From: an uncultured Lachnospiraceae bacterium
Lineage (GTDB): Bacteria; Bacillota; Clostridia; Lachnospirales; Lachnospiraceae
Direction of reading: 5' to 3'
DNA length: 48,448 nt
NCBI GenBank assembly: GCA_910587295.1
Contig: CAJULP010000078.1
Span: 1-48,448, forward strand
Below, piece by piece: positions 22,816 through 31,384 of the stretch. The position numbers and the translations under genes are program-made. The notes beneath the pieces are model-generated. The model ran no database searches and was not told the origin of the DNA. It saw only the letters and a program-made list of their open reading frames with translations. Positions within the stretch are counted from its first letter, which is position 1. The number at the start of each line of letters is the position of its first letter.

Positions 22816-23186
22816 ACGTTTTCCTTTCATGCCTGAAGCTGGCTTCGGTATGGAAGGCAGATGGTGACACCAAAAGAACCATAACGAAACACAGCTTTGC
22901 AGGCTTTGCTGCATAATTGACTGAAACAACTGGCGATAAGCCATGAACTTTATTACATCCCCCTTTGGGGATTCAGAAGATGTGCTGAATACCAGAACAT
23001 AGCGCACATCTGTTTGATAAACATCAGTGTACCAGACTGGATTGGAATTTGCAATAAAAATCAGCCGAAACTCAGTAAAAAATATTGCCGGGGAGTTTAA
23101 AAGCTTCTATAATAATAAGGATGTAAAAAAATGCTGCTTGTCGCTGTTTTTGATGTGGCGTATAAGCGGTAAAGGAGGCATGGAAG
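22816..23186. other. Divergent intergenic region
   Basis: Contains a hairpin (AGATGTGC near 22978 pairing with GCACATCT near 23005) and the promoter of the YbaK-type gene. I see no further gene. An open minus-strand frame here has no start signal and unusual composition. Confidence 0.4.
23085..23113 (+). promoter_or_regulatory. Sigma-A promoter for the YbaK/MATE operon
   Basis: TTGCCG at 23085-23090, a 17-base spacer and TATAAT at 23108-23113. Confidence 0.75.
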
Positions 23187-23663
23187 ATGGCAATTGATAA
23201 GGTAAGAGATTATTTTGGACAATTTGGCATGGAAGGGCGGATCCGGGAATTTGAGGTATCCAGTGCAACGGTGGAATTAGCGGCGCAGGCACTTTCCTGT
23301 GAACCGGCAAGGATTGCAAAGACCCTTTCTTTTTTGGTGGGAGATAAGGCGGTTCTTATAGTGGCGGCCGGGGATGTGAAGATTGACAACGGAAAATATA
23401 AGAAGCAGTTTGGAACGAAGGCGAAAATGTTGACGCCGGTCCAGGTGGAGGAGCTGGTGGGCCATGCGGTAGGCGGCGTTTGTCCGTTCGGGATAAAGGA
23501 AGGAGTAAGGGTTTATCTGGACGAGTCATTAAAGCGGTTTGAGACTGTGTTCCCTGCCTGCGGCAGCAGCAACAGCGCTATAGAACTGACTGTTCCGGAG
23601 ATGGAAAAATATGCCGGGGAGGAAGGCTGGGTGGATGTATGTAAGGTGGTGGATCTATCATGA
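23187..23663 (+). CDS. YbaK/EbsC family aminoacyl-tRNA deacylase
   Basis: The 158-residue stand-alone editing domain is of the YbaK/ProX group, which hydrolyses mischarged tRNA such as Cys-tRNA(Pro) in the cytosol. The family signature is visible: AQALSCEPARIAKTLSF with the conserved Lys near residue 45, VGGVCPFGI near 100, and CGSSNSAIELT near 128. The length is typical. AGGAGG lies 8 bases before the ATG. The stop overlaps the start of the MATE gene (ATGA), so the two are co-translated although no functional link is known. Exact tRNA specificity cannot be read from sequence. Confidence 0.92.
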   Translation: MAIDKVRDYFGQFGMEGRIREFEVSSATVELAAQALSCEPARIAKTLSFLVGDKAVLIVAAGDVKIDNGKYKKQFGTKAKMLTPVQVEELVGHAVGGVCPFGIKEGVRVYLDESLKRFETVFPACGSSNSAIELTVPEMEKYAGEEGWVDVCKVVDLS

Positions 23664-24982
23664 ACAAAGATTTGACGGAAGGCCAGCCGGAGCGGGTCTT
23701 GTGGAGTTTTTGTCTGCCGCTTTTTGGCAGCATCATTTTTCAGCAGCTTTATAATATTGCGGACAGCCTGATCGCCGGTAAGCTGGTAGGGGAAAACGCA
23801 CTGGCGGCAGTGGGCAACAGCTATGAGATCACCCTCATCTTTATTGCTTTTGCCTTTGGCTGTAATATCGGGTGCTCCGTGATCGTCAGCAGGTATTTTG
23901 GGGCAAAGGAAAACCATCATGTGAAGACGGCGGTGCACACCACTTTGGTAAGCGGCGGTATATTATGCGCTCTATTGATGCTGGCCGGGTTTATAGGATG
24001 CCAAAGCCTGCTGGAATTGATACGGACACCGGAAGAGATCATGGCGGATTCCCAGCTATATCTGGATATTTATATCGCAGGGCTTCCTTTTCTTTTCTTC
24101 TATAATATAGCTACCGGCATTTTTTCGGCAATGGGAGATTCCAAAACGCCTTTTTTATTTCTTGCGTTTTCTTCAACGGCAAATATAGCTGCAGATTATC
24201 TGTTTGTGCGGTTTTTACATATGGGAGTTGCCGGCGTGGCCTGGGCAACCTTCTTCTGCCAGGGAGTAAGTTGTATTTTAGCGGTGGTGGTAGTGTTTAA
24301 GAGATTGGCGGGATTGGAATGCAGGCAGGAGCCTAAGATTTTTTCCGGGCATATTTTTGCTCAGATCTGTGCAGTGGCGATTCCGAGCATTTTACAACAG
24401 AGTTTTGTTTCGGTAGGGAACATTATGATACAGGGGCTGATCAATGGGTTTGGGGCGCCGGTGATTGCCGGATATGCGGCGGCGATCAAGCTGAATAATC
24501 TGGTGATCACGTCCTTCACCACATTAGGGAACGGGATATCCAATTTTACCTCCCAGAATCTGGGGGCAGGGAAGTATGGGCGTATCCACAGTGGGTTTCG
24601 TGCAGGGCTTAAGATGGTACTTCTTTTGTGTGTTCCGATCACTGCAGCCTATTTTTTGCTTGGGAAGTGGCTGGTATTCCTCTTTATGGAAAGCGAGGGA
24701 GGGCTTGCCATGGACACCGGGGTGCAGATGCTTAGGATCTTATCGCCGTTTTATTTTGTGATATCCATGAAGCTGGTTGCTGACGGGGTGCTTCGGGGGG
24801 CAAGTAAGATGAAGGAGTTTATGGTGGCTACTTTTACGGACTTGGCTTTACGGGTTGCGCTGGCTGTGGTCTTGTCCGGATTGATCGGCGTGGTGGGAAT
24901 CTGGTCTGCATGGCCTATTGGATGGTCGTTTGGTGCAGTGCTGTCCTTAATTTTCTATCAGCGGCTAAAGAAAGCATTTTAA
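23660..24982 (+). CDS. MATE family efflux transporter
   Basis: The 440-residue protein has twelve hydrophobic helices in two related halves. The MATE blocks are seen: VLWSFCLPLFGSIIFQQLYN near residue 14, VGNSYEITLIF near 50, PFLFFYNIATGIFSAMGDSK near 140, and GYAAAIKLNNLVITS near 270 in the second half. It exports cationic or drug-like compounds against Na+ or H+. It is second in an operon with the YbaK-type gene, sharing an ATGA overlap. The substrate is unknown. Confidence 0.94.
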   Translation: MNKDLTEGQPERVLWSFCLPLFGSIIFQQLYNIADSLIAGKLVGENALAAVGNSYEITLIFIAFAFGCNIGCSVIVSRYFGAKENHHVKTAVHTTLVSGGILCALLMLAGFIGCQSLLELIRTPEEIMADSQLYLDIYIAGLPFLFFYNIATGIFSAMGDSKTPFLFLAFSSTANIAADYLFVRFLHMGVAGVAWATFFCQGVSCILAVVVVFKRLAGLECRQEPKIFSGHIFAQICAVAIPSILQQSFVSVGNIMIQGLINGFGAPVIAGYAAAIKLNNLVITSFTTLGNGISNFTSQNLGAGKYGRIHSGFRAGLKMVLLLCVPITAAYFLLGKWLVFLFMESEGGLAMDTGVQMLRILSPFYFVISMKLVADGVLRGASKMKEFMVATFTDLALRVALAVVLSGLIGVVGIWSAWPIGWSFGAVLSLIFYQRLKKAF

Positions 24983-25042
24983 GGCACCGATATATTTTTT
25001 GTCACATAGGAAAGTTCTCAGACAGGGAGATTCAGAATCAGG

Positions 25043-25822
25043 ATGTTAGGATGGACACAGCAAAAAATCTTAAAAATCGCAATGGAGCAGTCAGCTGTTG
25101 ACCTTTCCTGCCAGCCTGAAGATTTTTTAAAGGAAGAAAATGTGATCGTACATTCCGGTGCAAGCGGGAATGAGAGGAAATATTTAAAACTTCCGTTTTT
25201 CTGTAATCTGGTGTCCTATGGAAATAATGTGGTGGCTTCCATTGATCCTGAAGTTATGCATATCGTGAAAGATTATTTGGAGCGCTATGATAAGGTACAC
25301 TGTTTTGAGACGCCCAATATGCAAGTGCTGAATGATGCGTTCCAAAAGTTCGGGTACAGGATCTGCTTTATGGCGGAGTATTTTCTGCCGGAGCTTTCCG
25401 CCTTAAAACCCTGGGAATGTGGTTATGAACTCCGCATTTTACAAAAGGAAGATTTTGCGCCGCTATATACCGGGCAGTGGGATAACGCTCTTTGCAAGGA
25501 CAGAAAAGAGCTGGACGTACTGGGCGTAGGTGCATATGACGGCAGTAACATGATCGGACTTGCGGGTTGTTCGGCAGACGGAAAGGACATGTGGCAGATT
25601 GGAGTGGATGTGCTTAAAGAATACCGCCGGCAGGGGGTTGCATCAGCTCTTACCAGCCATCTTGCTTTAGAGATCTTAAAAAGAGATAAGGTTCCTTTTT
25701 ATTGTGCGGCATGGTCTAATATCCCGTCGGTAAGAAATGCGGTTCGATCCGGTTTTTTGCCATCATGGGTGGAGATGACAGCAAAGGAAGAAACCTATGT
25801 GGATGAATTAAATAAGGTTTAA
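25043..25822 (+). CDS. GNAT family N-acetyltransferase
   Basis: The 259-residue protein has a C-terminal GNAT fold. The acetyl-CoA loop appears as VDVLKEYRRQGVASALTSHL (residues about 197-216), followed by NIPSVRNAVRSGFLP, which holds the usual Asn and Gly-Phe of the fold. The N-terminal 125 residues are a separate, less conserved domain. CAGG stands directly before the ATG, a weak ribosome site, and GGGAGA is slightly upstream. It lies 60 bases after the MATE gene and may be read through from it. The acceptor substrate is unknown. Confidence 0.85.
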   Translation: MLGWTQQKILKIAMEQSAVDLSCQPEDFLKEENVIVHSGASGNERKYLKLPFFCNLVSYGNNVVASIDPEVMHIVKDYLERYDKVHCFETPNMQVLNDAFQKFGYRICFMAEYFLPELSALKPWECGYELRILQKEDFAPLYTGQWDNALCKDRKELDVLGVGAYDGSNMIGLAGCSADGKDMWQIGVDVLKEYRRQGVASALTSHLALEILKRDKVPFYCAAWSNIPSVRNAVRSGFLPSWVEMTAKEETYVDELNKV

Positions 25823-25842
25823 GAAGAAAGGCATGGGTATTA

Positions 25843-25894
25843 CTGTGAAAAATAAATTTTTCACAGGCAAATTTGTGCTTGCGCCCAAATTTGC
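25843..25894. repeat. Two tandem hairpins before the FliD-like gene
   Basis: Hairpin one: CTGTGAAAAA and TTTTTCACAG (25843-25852, 25857-25866). Hairpin two begins at the next base: GCAAATTTG and CAAATTTGC (25867-25875, 25886-25894). Both are perfect. They end 27 bases before the gene start, so they lie in its leader or at the end of the GNAT transcript. Confidence 0.75.
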
Positions 25895-25921
25895 AGGCTT
25901 TTGAAAACATGGAGGATTATT

Positions 25922-26656
25922 ATGAGTTCAAGAATCAATTCTTTGATCACGCAAAACAGACTGCTTTCACAAGCAAGGAGCAGGACCAGCAGCGGCACAG
26001 GCATGGCATCCGCTTTGGCACAAAGCAGCGGTTCGGATAGCAAGACCAACGCAATTTTAAATGCTGTGAAAAATTCCAATAAGGGTTCATTAAAGGAAAC
26101 GGACGAAAGCCAGAGGCAGGCCTATACGGTAGTAAAAAAGACTGCTGAAAACATTAAAAAACATGCCGAAAAGCTTCTGTCATGGCCGGAGAAATCCGTG
26201 GAGGAGTTGACGGACGAAGAAAAGGCGGCTTATAAGAAGGACGTCACCGATGAACTGTCTGCCTTGATCGCTAATTATAATGATATGATCACCGGTATGA
26301 AAGAGGCAGGCGGCAATGTGAACACCGTCTATTTAAACCAGATGCGGGGTTATTTCAAAAATGCCCAAAAGCAGCTTGAGGAGCTTGGCATTACGGAGGA
26401 TTCCAACGGGAAGCTTTCGCTTAATAAAGAAAAGTTTGCAAATGCGGATGCTGCAAAGATTAAGGAAGTGCTGGGGTCTAAGGGAACATTTATTGATGAT
26501 ATCGGCAAAAGGGCGGACAATGTCCTTTCCAACGCAGAGACCAATCTTGCTGTTTTGAACAAGAGCTTGTATGCGGGGAATTATACTTATAACCAGTACG
26601 GGAGCGATATTTTTGATGCGCTGTTAAGCGGAAGCAAATATAATAGCAAGAGTTAA
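25922..26656 (+). CDS. FliD-like orphan protein, function unknown
   Basis: The 244-residue soluble protein has no signal peptide or membrane helix. Residues 20-60 are low-complexity Ser/Ala/Gly. Residues 70-135 are helical. The block ELGITEDSNGKLSLNKEKF, followed by IKEVLGSKGTFIDDI, strongly resembles the C-terminal part of flagellar cap protein FliD. The tail NYTYNQYGSDIFDALLSG is polar. No flagellar gene is in the window, so it may be a derived filament-cap or exported structural protein. GGAGG stands before the ATG at 25922; the ATG at 25901 is too early. A terminator follows. Confidence 0.7.
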   Translation: MSSRINSLITQNRLLSQARSRTSSGTGMASALAQSSGSDSKTNAILNAVKNSNKGSLKETDESQRQAYTVVKKTAENIKKHAEKLLSWPEKSVEELTDEEKAAYKKDVTDELSALIANYNDMITGMKEAGGNVNTVYLNQMRGYFKNAQKQLEELGITEDSNGKLSLNKEKFANADAAKIKEVLGSKGTFIDDIGKRADNVLSNAETNLAVLNKSLYAGNYTYNQYGSDIFDALLSGSKYNSKS

Positions 26657-26683
26657 ATTTTCATAAAGATCAAGTCTGTAGAG

Positions 26684-26715
26684 CAGGACCGGCTAAAAAG
26701 CCGGTCCTGTTTTTG
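26684..26715 (+). terminator. Rho-independent terminator after the FliD-like gene
   Basis: Perfect 11-base arms CAGGACCGGCT and AGCCGGTCCTG (26684-26694, 26699-26709), a four-base loop and five T. Confidence 0.92.
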
Positions 26716-26735
26716 GAAAGATAAGATAAAAAATT

Positions 26736-28394
26736 TCATCCAATGCCGTTTTCGGCGATGGCCTTGTTTACTTTTTGGCGCAGCTTGAGTAAATACGTCT
26801 CATCCTGCGGAAACTCACGGAAAGTCACGGGCTCTTCATTGATGAATTCCAGAACTTTTTCCCTTCCGATCAGATTTTCCAATGCAGTGAGTGCGCAATA
26901 GTCTGACATGGCCTCCGCCAACAGCACCTGCCGGATGGAGTTTTCCGGCTTGCCGTCCGGCCCCGGATAAACAAGGAAGGGATCACCGGATGGAAATGCG
27001 CCGGCAGCATCCGTACACTGGTAAGGGTTGATCTGATAGTGTGAAAGCTCCGAATGGTAAAAATTATATCCCCAGTGGAGAAAACCATTCAATTGGTATT
27101 TGTAGAGGAGAACCCCTAAAATCCGGGTACGGTAACCGGGCAGGACGATAAAATGGTTGGGTACGTCAATACACTGGCTAGTACAGTAATATACCCACAA
27201 ATGCTCCGGACGTTTCTCAAGAAAAGGATTCAGTTCATCTATGGCACAGACAGGATTCTGTACCAGCCCTTTCTGATAAAAATCATAGTCGGATAAAGCG
27301 TCAATGAGCTTATAGTCCTTTAATTCCCCGGCAACGGTTTCCCAGGCCTTACGGTAGGAGTCAAGATGATCCATATGGGGTTCATCGGATATATGGAAAT
27401 ATGCTTTATCCGCAATCCCAAGCAGATCCAGTTCCTTTTTCAGGGCAGGCAGAAACTGATGGAGAAATTCTCTGTATTCCCTGCCGGAAGCATCCGTTTC
27501 CCAGCCGAAGATCCGCTGGCGGATTCCGTCTTTGTCTGCCATGATCTTTGGGGCGGCTTTTGCGCCCCACTGGCTGAACAGATGTGAAAACTCAAAGTAT
27601 TCAACTCCGCATTCCAAAGCCATGCGCACCCACTTGCGGAGATTGGAAAACCCAAATTCATACTGTGTGCCTTCAGGTCCGGAACTTAGGACCGTAACAT
27701 CCACAAGCTGAACGGTAAGCCGTTCTTTGCCTACCTCTGTGTCAAGTGGAGGCGTAAAGATGGGGGTGAGAAGCATATTGCATTTATGCGTTACTGCCGC
27801 CGTAACAAACTCTTTTACGATTTTCCAGTACTTGTCCGAAAAGACATCCACTTGATAATATTCTGCCAGGCAGTCGCTGTGGAACCACTCCGTAAAAGGG
27901 ATGGGGAGCTTTGGCAGAGCGGCGTCTATGACGGCGCAGGTAATTTGTGCGTCGCAAAGCGGCCTGCCTTCGGACTGAAGCTTTAGTGTTACCGGATATT
28001 CACCGGCTTTTATATCATCGTCTAATGCAAGGTCGATCCACAGGCAGCGCCATTGTCCGGCAATCAGCGGAAATCCCGGCCCCGGGAGTTCGCTCAGCCG
28101 GTCCGGGTACAGGCCGGGGGTAACGGCTAAATACCCCTTATCCCTTTCCGGATGGCAGGGATATTCGCAGGGAACCAAATCCACCATGCGGATACGGACT
28201 TTCTCTTTGATAGGGGAGGACACCTCTATCGTGCCGTAATTTTTTCTCTGTCCGTTCCAGCGGTATGCAATCTGAAAGGACAGTGTTTCGCCTCTTAAGC
28301 CTGTCAACTTCGTTTCTTTCATTTCCTTCAAGTTGGAACCGTCAGCAAATACTTTGCACACGGAAGAGACGATTTTAGATTCAAAATCCATCAT
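26736..28394 (-). CDS. DUF4091 domain protein, probable glycoside hydrolase
   Basis: The 552-residue protein has an N-terminal beta-sandwich (residues 1-165, with QIAYRWNGQRKNYGTIEV) and a C-terminal TIM-barrel-like DUF4091 domain, related to GH123 beta-N-acetylgalactosaminidases. YFHISDEPHMDH near residue 345 carries the Asp-Glu pair that is catalytic in GH123. Aromatic-rich blocks (WGYNFYHSELSHYQINPY) fit a sugar cleft. No signal peptide is present, so it is probably cytosolic. AAAGGGG lies 5 bases before the ATG at 28394. It is separate from its neighbours. Substrate inference is limited to the related family. Confidence 0.85.
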   Translation of the reverse strand: MMDFESKIVSSVCKVFADGSNLKEMKETKLTGLRGETLSFQIAYRWNGQRKNYGTIEVSSPIKEKVRIRMVDLVPCEYPCHPERDKGYLAVTPGLYPDRLSELPGPGFPLIAGQWRCLWIDLALDDDIKAGEYPVTLKLQSEGRPLCDAQITCAVIDAALPKLPIPFTEWFHSDCLAEYYQVDVFSDKYWKIVKEFVTAAVTHKCNMLLTPIFTPPLDTEVGKERLTVQLVDVTVLSSGPEGTQYEFGFSNLRKWVRMALECGVEYFEFSHLFSQWGAKAAPKIMADKDGIRQRIFGWETDASGREYREFLHQFLPALKKELDLLGIADKAYFHISDEPHMDHLDSYRKAWETVAGELKDYKLIDALSDYDFYQKGLVQNPVCAIDELNPFLEKRPEHLWVYYCTSQCIDVPNHFIVLPGYRTRILGVLLYKYQLNGFLHWGYNFYHSELSHYQINPYQCTDAAGAFPSGDPFLVYPGPDGKPENSIRQVLLAEAMSDYCALTALENLIGREKVLEFINEEPVTFREFPQDETYLLKLRQKVNKAIAENGIG

Positions 28395-28433
28395 ATAAGC
28401 CCCTTTCGCTTCTGTTAGATTGTTTGTTTCAGA

Positions 28434-29504
28434 TTACGAGTATAGGACAGCCCGTCCATCCTGTGCGATGCCGATATAGGTTTTGCCGGTATTGAGCTGG
28501 ATCTCATTGCCGTTGTCGTCAAAATATTGAGTGGGAGAGTAGTCTGAGGTCTTTTTCCATGTGATATGGATCCCGCGCCCTTTTGTAAAATAATATCCGT
28601 CTCCGGTAGAATCGATGGTCTGGAAGGCAAGATAGCCCTTGGCGTCACGCTTGGACCACTTGGTGTTCTGGATGATCACGTTGGCAAAGGTAAGCTGTTG
28701 TCCGGTAAGAGCGTCTGTCTGTGCTTTGCCGTGAAGGTTTTTGGCATAAAGCCCGGTTTCCGGGTTATAGGTAAAGTAGCTTTTGGTATAGGTAAAGATA
28801 TTGGACAGGTCGATCACGCTGCCGGGAACGGCATTTCCATATTGCTCCAGGGAATTTACCCCTTCCGCAAATTTGAAATGGGCGGCATTGTAATGCTCCG
28901 GTCTTGTGGATAAGGAATAACCCAGGGCATTGCAGGCGTTAGTAATGCCTTCGCCGTTTATGTATGCGTTATGGGGCGCTTTCCGGTCGGTGGTGCGGAA
29001 GAAATATCCGGAGCCGGGCGCTTCGCCGCCGGAGCCGTATTCGCTGACACCGGAAAGGTTGTTGATGTCCGGTGCGCTGATCCGGTCAGCCATGTAATAA
29101 ACGCCGCCAAAATGCACTAAAATAGGATCCCATTCCGTGGCAAGGGAAATATAATAGTCCCGGCAGCTCCTGATGTTCCCGATGCGGCTAAGACCCTGCC
29201 AGTCGTCAATGATCGCAAGCTGGCGGGAAATTTCTCCTTCCTCCATCACTTCATAAAGAACCTTGGCGTTGCCGATGCCGTAGGAAGGCTGCGCTTTTTT
29301 GTCGGTAGGCATCATGACCGCAATGGGACGCTGGGATGCCTGGGCAGACGGAATCAGTTCATTGGTGTAAACGCTGTGGACCTGCTCGTCCGCAAAAACT
29401 CTGCCATCTCCGGCGGCAAAAGGATCTAAAAGGATGGCGCCGGTAAAAAGGCCGATGGCAAGGGCTGCTGCGGATAACCGTTTGATCAGTGTTTTTCTTT
29501 TCAT
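28434..29504 (-). CDS. Exported DUF3048 (YerB-like) protein
   Basis: The 356-residue protein has a clear signal peptide (MKRKTLIKRLSAAALAIG, cut near ADE at about residue 38). The N-terminal DUF3048 domain follows (RPIAVMMPTDKKAQPSYGI, VMEEGEISRQLAIIDDW, IGNIRSCRDYYI) and then the family's C-terminal domain (FITYKIN-type block, here FQTIDSTGDGYYFTKGRG, ITWKKTSDYSPTQYFDDNG). The lipobox cysteine seen in YerB lipoproteins is absent, so it is probably released or held otherwise. CGGAG precedes the ATG. The function of the family is unknown, probably cell-surface. Confidence 0.9.
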   Translation of the reverse strand: MKRKTLIKRLSAAALAIGLFTGAILLDPFAAGDGRVFADEQVHSVYTNELIPSAQASQRPIAVMMPTDKKAQPSYGIGNAKVLYEVMEEGEISRQLAIIDDWQGLSRIGNIRSCRDYYISLATEWDPILVHFGGVYYMADRISAPDINNLSGVSEYGSGGEAPGSGYFFRTTDRKAPHNAYINGEGITNACNALGYSLSTRPEHYNAAHFKFAEGVNSLEQYGNAVPGSVIDLSNIFTYTKSYFTYNPETGLYAKNLHGKAQTDALTGQQLTFANVIIQNTKWSKRDAKGYLAFQTIDSTGDGYYFTKGRGIHITWKKTSDYSPTQYFDDNGNEIQLNTGKTYIGIAQDGRAVLYS

Positions 29505-29669
29505 TTTTATTCTCCGTTCTTTATAATAATGCTCTCTTTTATGTCTGCATTATATCAAATAACCTGGCGGGTGTAAAGCTGGCTGGGATTTGAGACGTTT
29601 TTCCGATGTTTGCAGGAGAAGATTAAAAAGTTTAATATCTAAAAAGAGTCGTTTGGTGACATTGGGCTG

Positions 29670-29698
29670 TTGGAAAAGACAGTTTTGTTCGATATAAA
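29670..29698 (+). promoter_or_regulatory. Sigma-A promoter for the coiled-coil protein gene
   Basis: TTGGAA at 29670-29675, a 17-base spacer and TATAAA at 29693-29698, 38 bases before the gene. Confidence 0.65.
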
Positions 29699-29736
29699 AC
29701 ATAGCAGCAGGAACAGCAAGGACAAGGAGGGCGCAG

Positions 29737-30693
29737 ATGAAGGTAAATCAGACGATTTTTATGGGAGACGATTCGCTCCGCGCACGGCACGGTCATGAAA
29801 ATCCCAAGGAGGATCAGGGCCGGAAGACAATTTTTGCGGGGGGATTAAAGAAGGTATTGGATCCAATCCAGGAAAAAAGGGAACAGGCCCAGAAGCAGGC
29901 AATGAAGATAGTGGGAGATACTTGGGGCAATGACCAAAAGCTGGATGATGATCTTGACAATAGAAGGGAAAAGGTTAAAGAGTGTCAGGAAAAGATAGGC
30001 GCTGCCAATGACGAGCTTATGGAGATCAAAAACAGGCGCATACAGCTTCGCGAGGATATGGGAATTGCGGAGGATTCCGAGGAAGAGCAGGATCTGAAGC
30101 TTTTAGAAAAGGAAATTGATTCCTATAAATCGGGCAGTGATATCCATCTGACCAAAGAAGAGCGGGAACGGATCGCTCAGATCAAGGCAAAGGGCCTTAC
30201 GGGATATCAGGAGCGTTCTCTTGCCATGAAAAATGGCGGCGCATTGTATGAGACGGAGATCAATGAGGCATCCCGGGAAATGCAGGGCGAAAACGCGGCA
30301 ATCAAAAGCATTGAATTGGAGCGCCTTAAGAAAGACCCTATGGTGGGGGCACAGAAGGCAAAGGACGAGATCTTAGAGCAGGCAAGTGACCAGATTGTAG
30401 GTATGCTGATGGAAGAAGCCAAGGACAAGATCGACGAGGAAATGGAAGAGAAGAAGGACGCTGCCGAGGAAGCCGAGGAGAAGAAGGAAGAGGAAGAAGA
30501 AAGGGCCGAGAAGCAGGACGAAAAGAAAGCAAAGGAAGAGCAGCTTCGGGATCAGATCAAGGCTTCTACGGAACTGATGACCAAATCCGACGAGCTTTTG
30601 GATGATGTCCAGAAGGAAGTAAAAAAGATTTTGGACGAGATGAAGCTTTTGGAGGAAGATTTAAAAGGCGCTGCCGTGGATACGGCGGGGTGA
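29737..30693 (+). CDS. Highly charged coiled-coil protein, function unknown
   Basis: The 318-residue soluble protein is dominated by Glu and Lys. Residues 1-60 are a non-helical head (MKVNQTIFMGDDSLRARHG). From about residue 45 it is nearly all coiled coil, with a lysine/glutamate block near 230-265 (EEKKDAAEEAEEKKEEEEE). Another heptad region closes the protein. There is no signal peptide or membrane helix. GGAGG lies 8 bases before the ATG. Its head and style resemble the other orphan structural proteins in this window (6034-6843, 25922-26656), but I see no shared domain. A hairpin follows. Confidence 0.65.
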   Translation: MKVNQTIFMGDDSLRARHGHENPKEDQGRKTIFAGGLKKVLDPIQEKREQAQKQAMKIVGDTWGNDQKLDDDLDNRREKVKECQEKIGAANDELMEIKNRRIQLREDMGIAEDSEEEQDLKLLEKEIDSYKSGSDIHLTKEERERIAQIKAKGLTGYQERSLAMKNGGALYETEINEASREMQGENAAIKSIELERLKKDPMVGAQKAKDEILEQASDQIVGMLMEEAKDKIDEEMEEKKDAAEEAEEKKEEEEERAEKQDEKKAKEEQLRDQIKASTELMTKSDELLDDVQKEVKKILDEMKLLEEDLKGAAVDTAG

Positions 30694-30703
30694 GGTTTAT
30701 AGA

Positions 30704-30736
30704 AAAGCAGGACAGAAATATCGTCTGTCCTGCTTT
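30704..30736. terminator. Bidirectional hairpin terminator
   Basis: Perfect 13-base arms (AAAGCAGGACAGA at 30704-30716 and TCTGTCCTGCTTT at 30724-30736). It serves the coiled-coil gene and, on the minus strand, the 54-residue gene that ends at 30743, where the right arm supplies the T's only weakly. Confidence 0.75.
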
Positions 30737-30742
30737 CGATGC

Positions 30743-30907
30743 CTATAGTTCAAGCTCCGATACGTCAATGCTGAACGTTGATAGTTTGAGCCTTACAATT
30801 CTTATTTGGTAATCCAGCTCTTTATTTTCACCGGTTTCATGAGCCTTAATTCTCATCAGATTAACATAATAGTCGATAGCGACTTGCTTTTGCTCTTCTA
30901 ATGACAT
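30743..30907 (-). CDS. Small acidic protein, 54 residues
   Basis: The 54-residue product starts MSLEEQKQVAIDYYVNL and ends SIDVSELEL. It is a soluble helical protein with no membrane segment. GGTGAT lies 8 bases before the ATG at 30907, and the terminator hairpin follows. Its size and composition resemble the small frameshifted protein at 43139-43320, but I cannot show homology. No function assigned. Confidence 0.6.
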   Translation of the reverse strand: MSLEEQKQVAIDYYVNLMRIKAHETGENKELDYQIRIVRLKLSTFSIDVSELEL

Positions 30908-31018
30908 ACAATCACCGTCTTCTATCTAAAAATCCTGTTGATTGCTACAATTTAATCATAACAAATTGGGTGGAGTGTGTAAAGATTAAAAGGGTTTACG
31001 GCCGGTGCTTTTATGAGC

Positions 31019-31337
31019 CTAAACAGTTCTTTCCAATGAATATACCTGAAGGGCAAAGGATTCATTTCCCGGCATTTTGCCTTTCTCGATTCCCTTGAGC
31101 TTGAAACCGAGACTTTCATACAGTTTTAATGCAGGCAGCAAAGCCGATTACCGATCCGTTTTCTTCTGCTGCGAAAATGCCGGGATAATCAAACAGACCT
31201 TCCCGCTTTGCGGCGATTTCCAACGGTAAAAATGCGTCTTTTAATCCGGCAAGTTCCAATTCCAAAGTTCTGGCACTGTCGTGAATGCGGCTGATAGATT
31301 CCCAATCCGTATCTTGATAATTTCTGATAGTTACCAT
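31019..31337 (-). pseudogene. GNAT acetyltransferase with internal deletion
   Basis: The N-terminal part (from ATG 31337, GGAG nine bases upstream) is a clear GNAT start: VTIRNYQDTDWESISRIHDSA, later GIFAAEENGSVIGFAA. It stops at 31116. In the next frame the sequence continues LKLYESLGFKLKGIEKGK and MPGNESF to a stop at 31019, which is the family's C-terminal end. The acetyl-CoA loop region between (about 30 codons) is missing, so a deletion has joined the two ends out of frame near 31130. The product would be inactive. Confidence 0.85.
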
Positions 31338-31384
31338 AGTTTTTATCTCCAATGTTGTCTTATCTGTCTTATATGCAAACAGGA

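Noticed and set aside
22816..23007. Upstream extension of the 89-residue gene to a 153-residue protein
   Set aside because: The extra 64 codons lack a ribosome site and have unusual composition; the ATG at 22815 has a good one.
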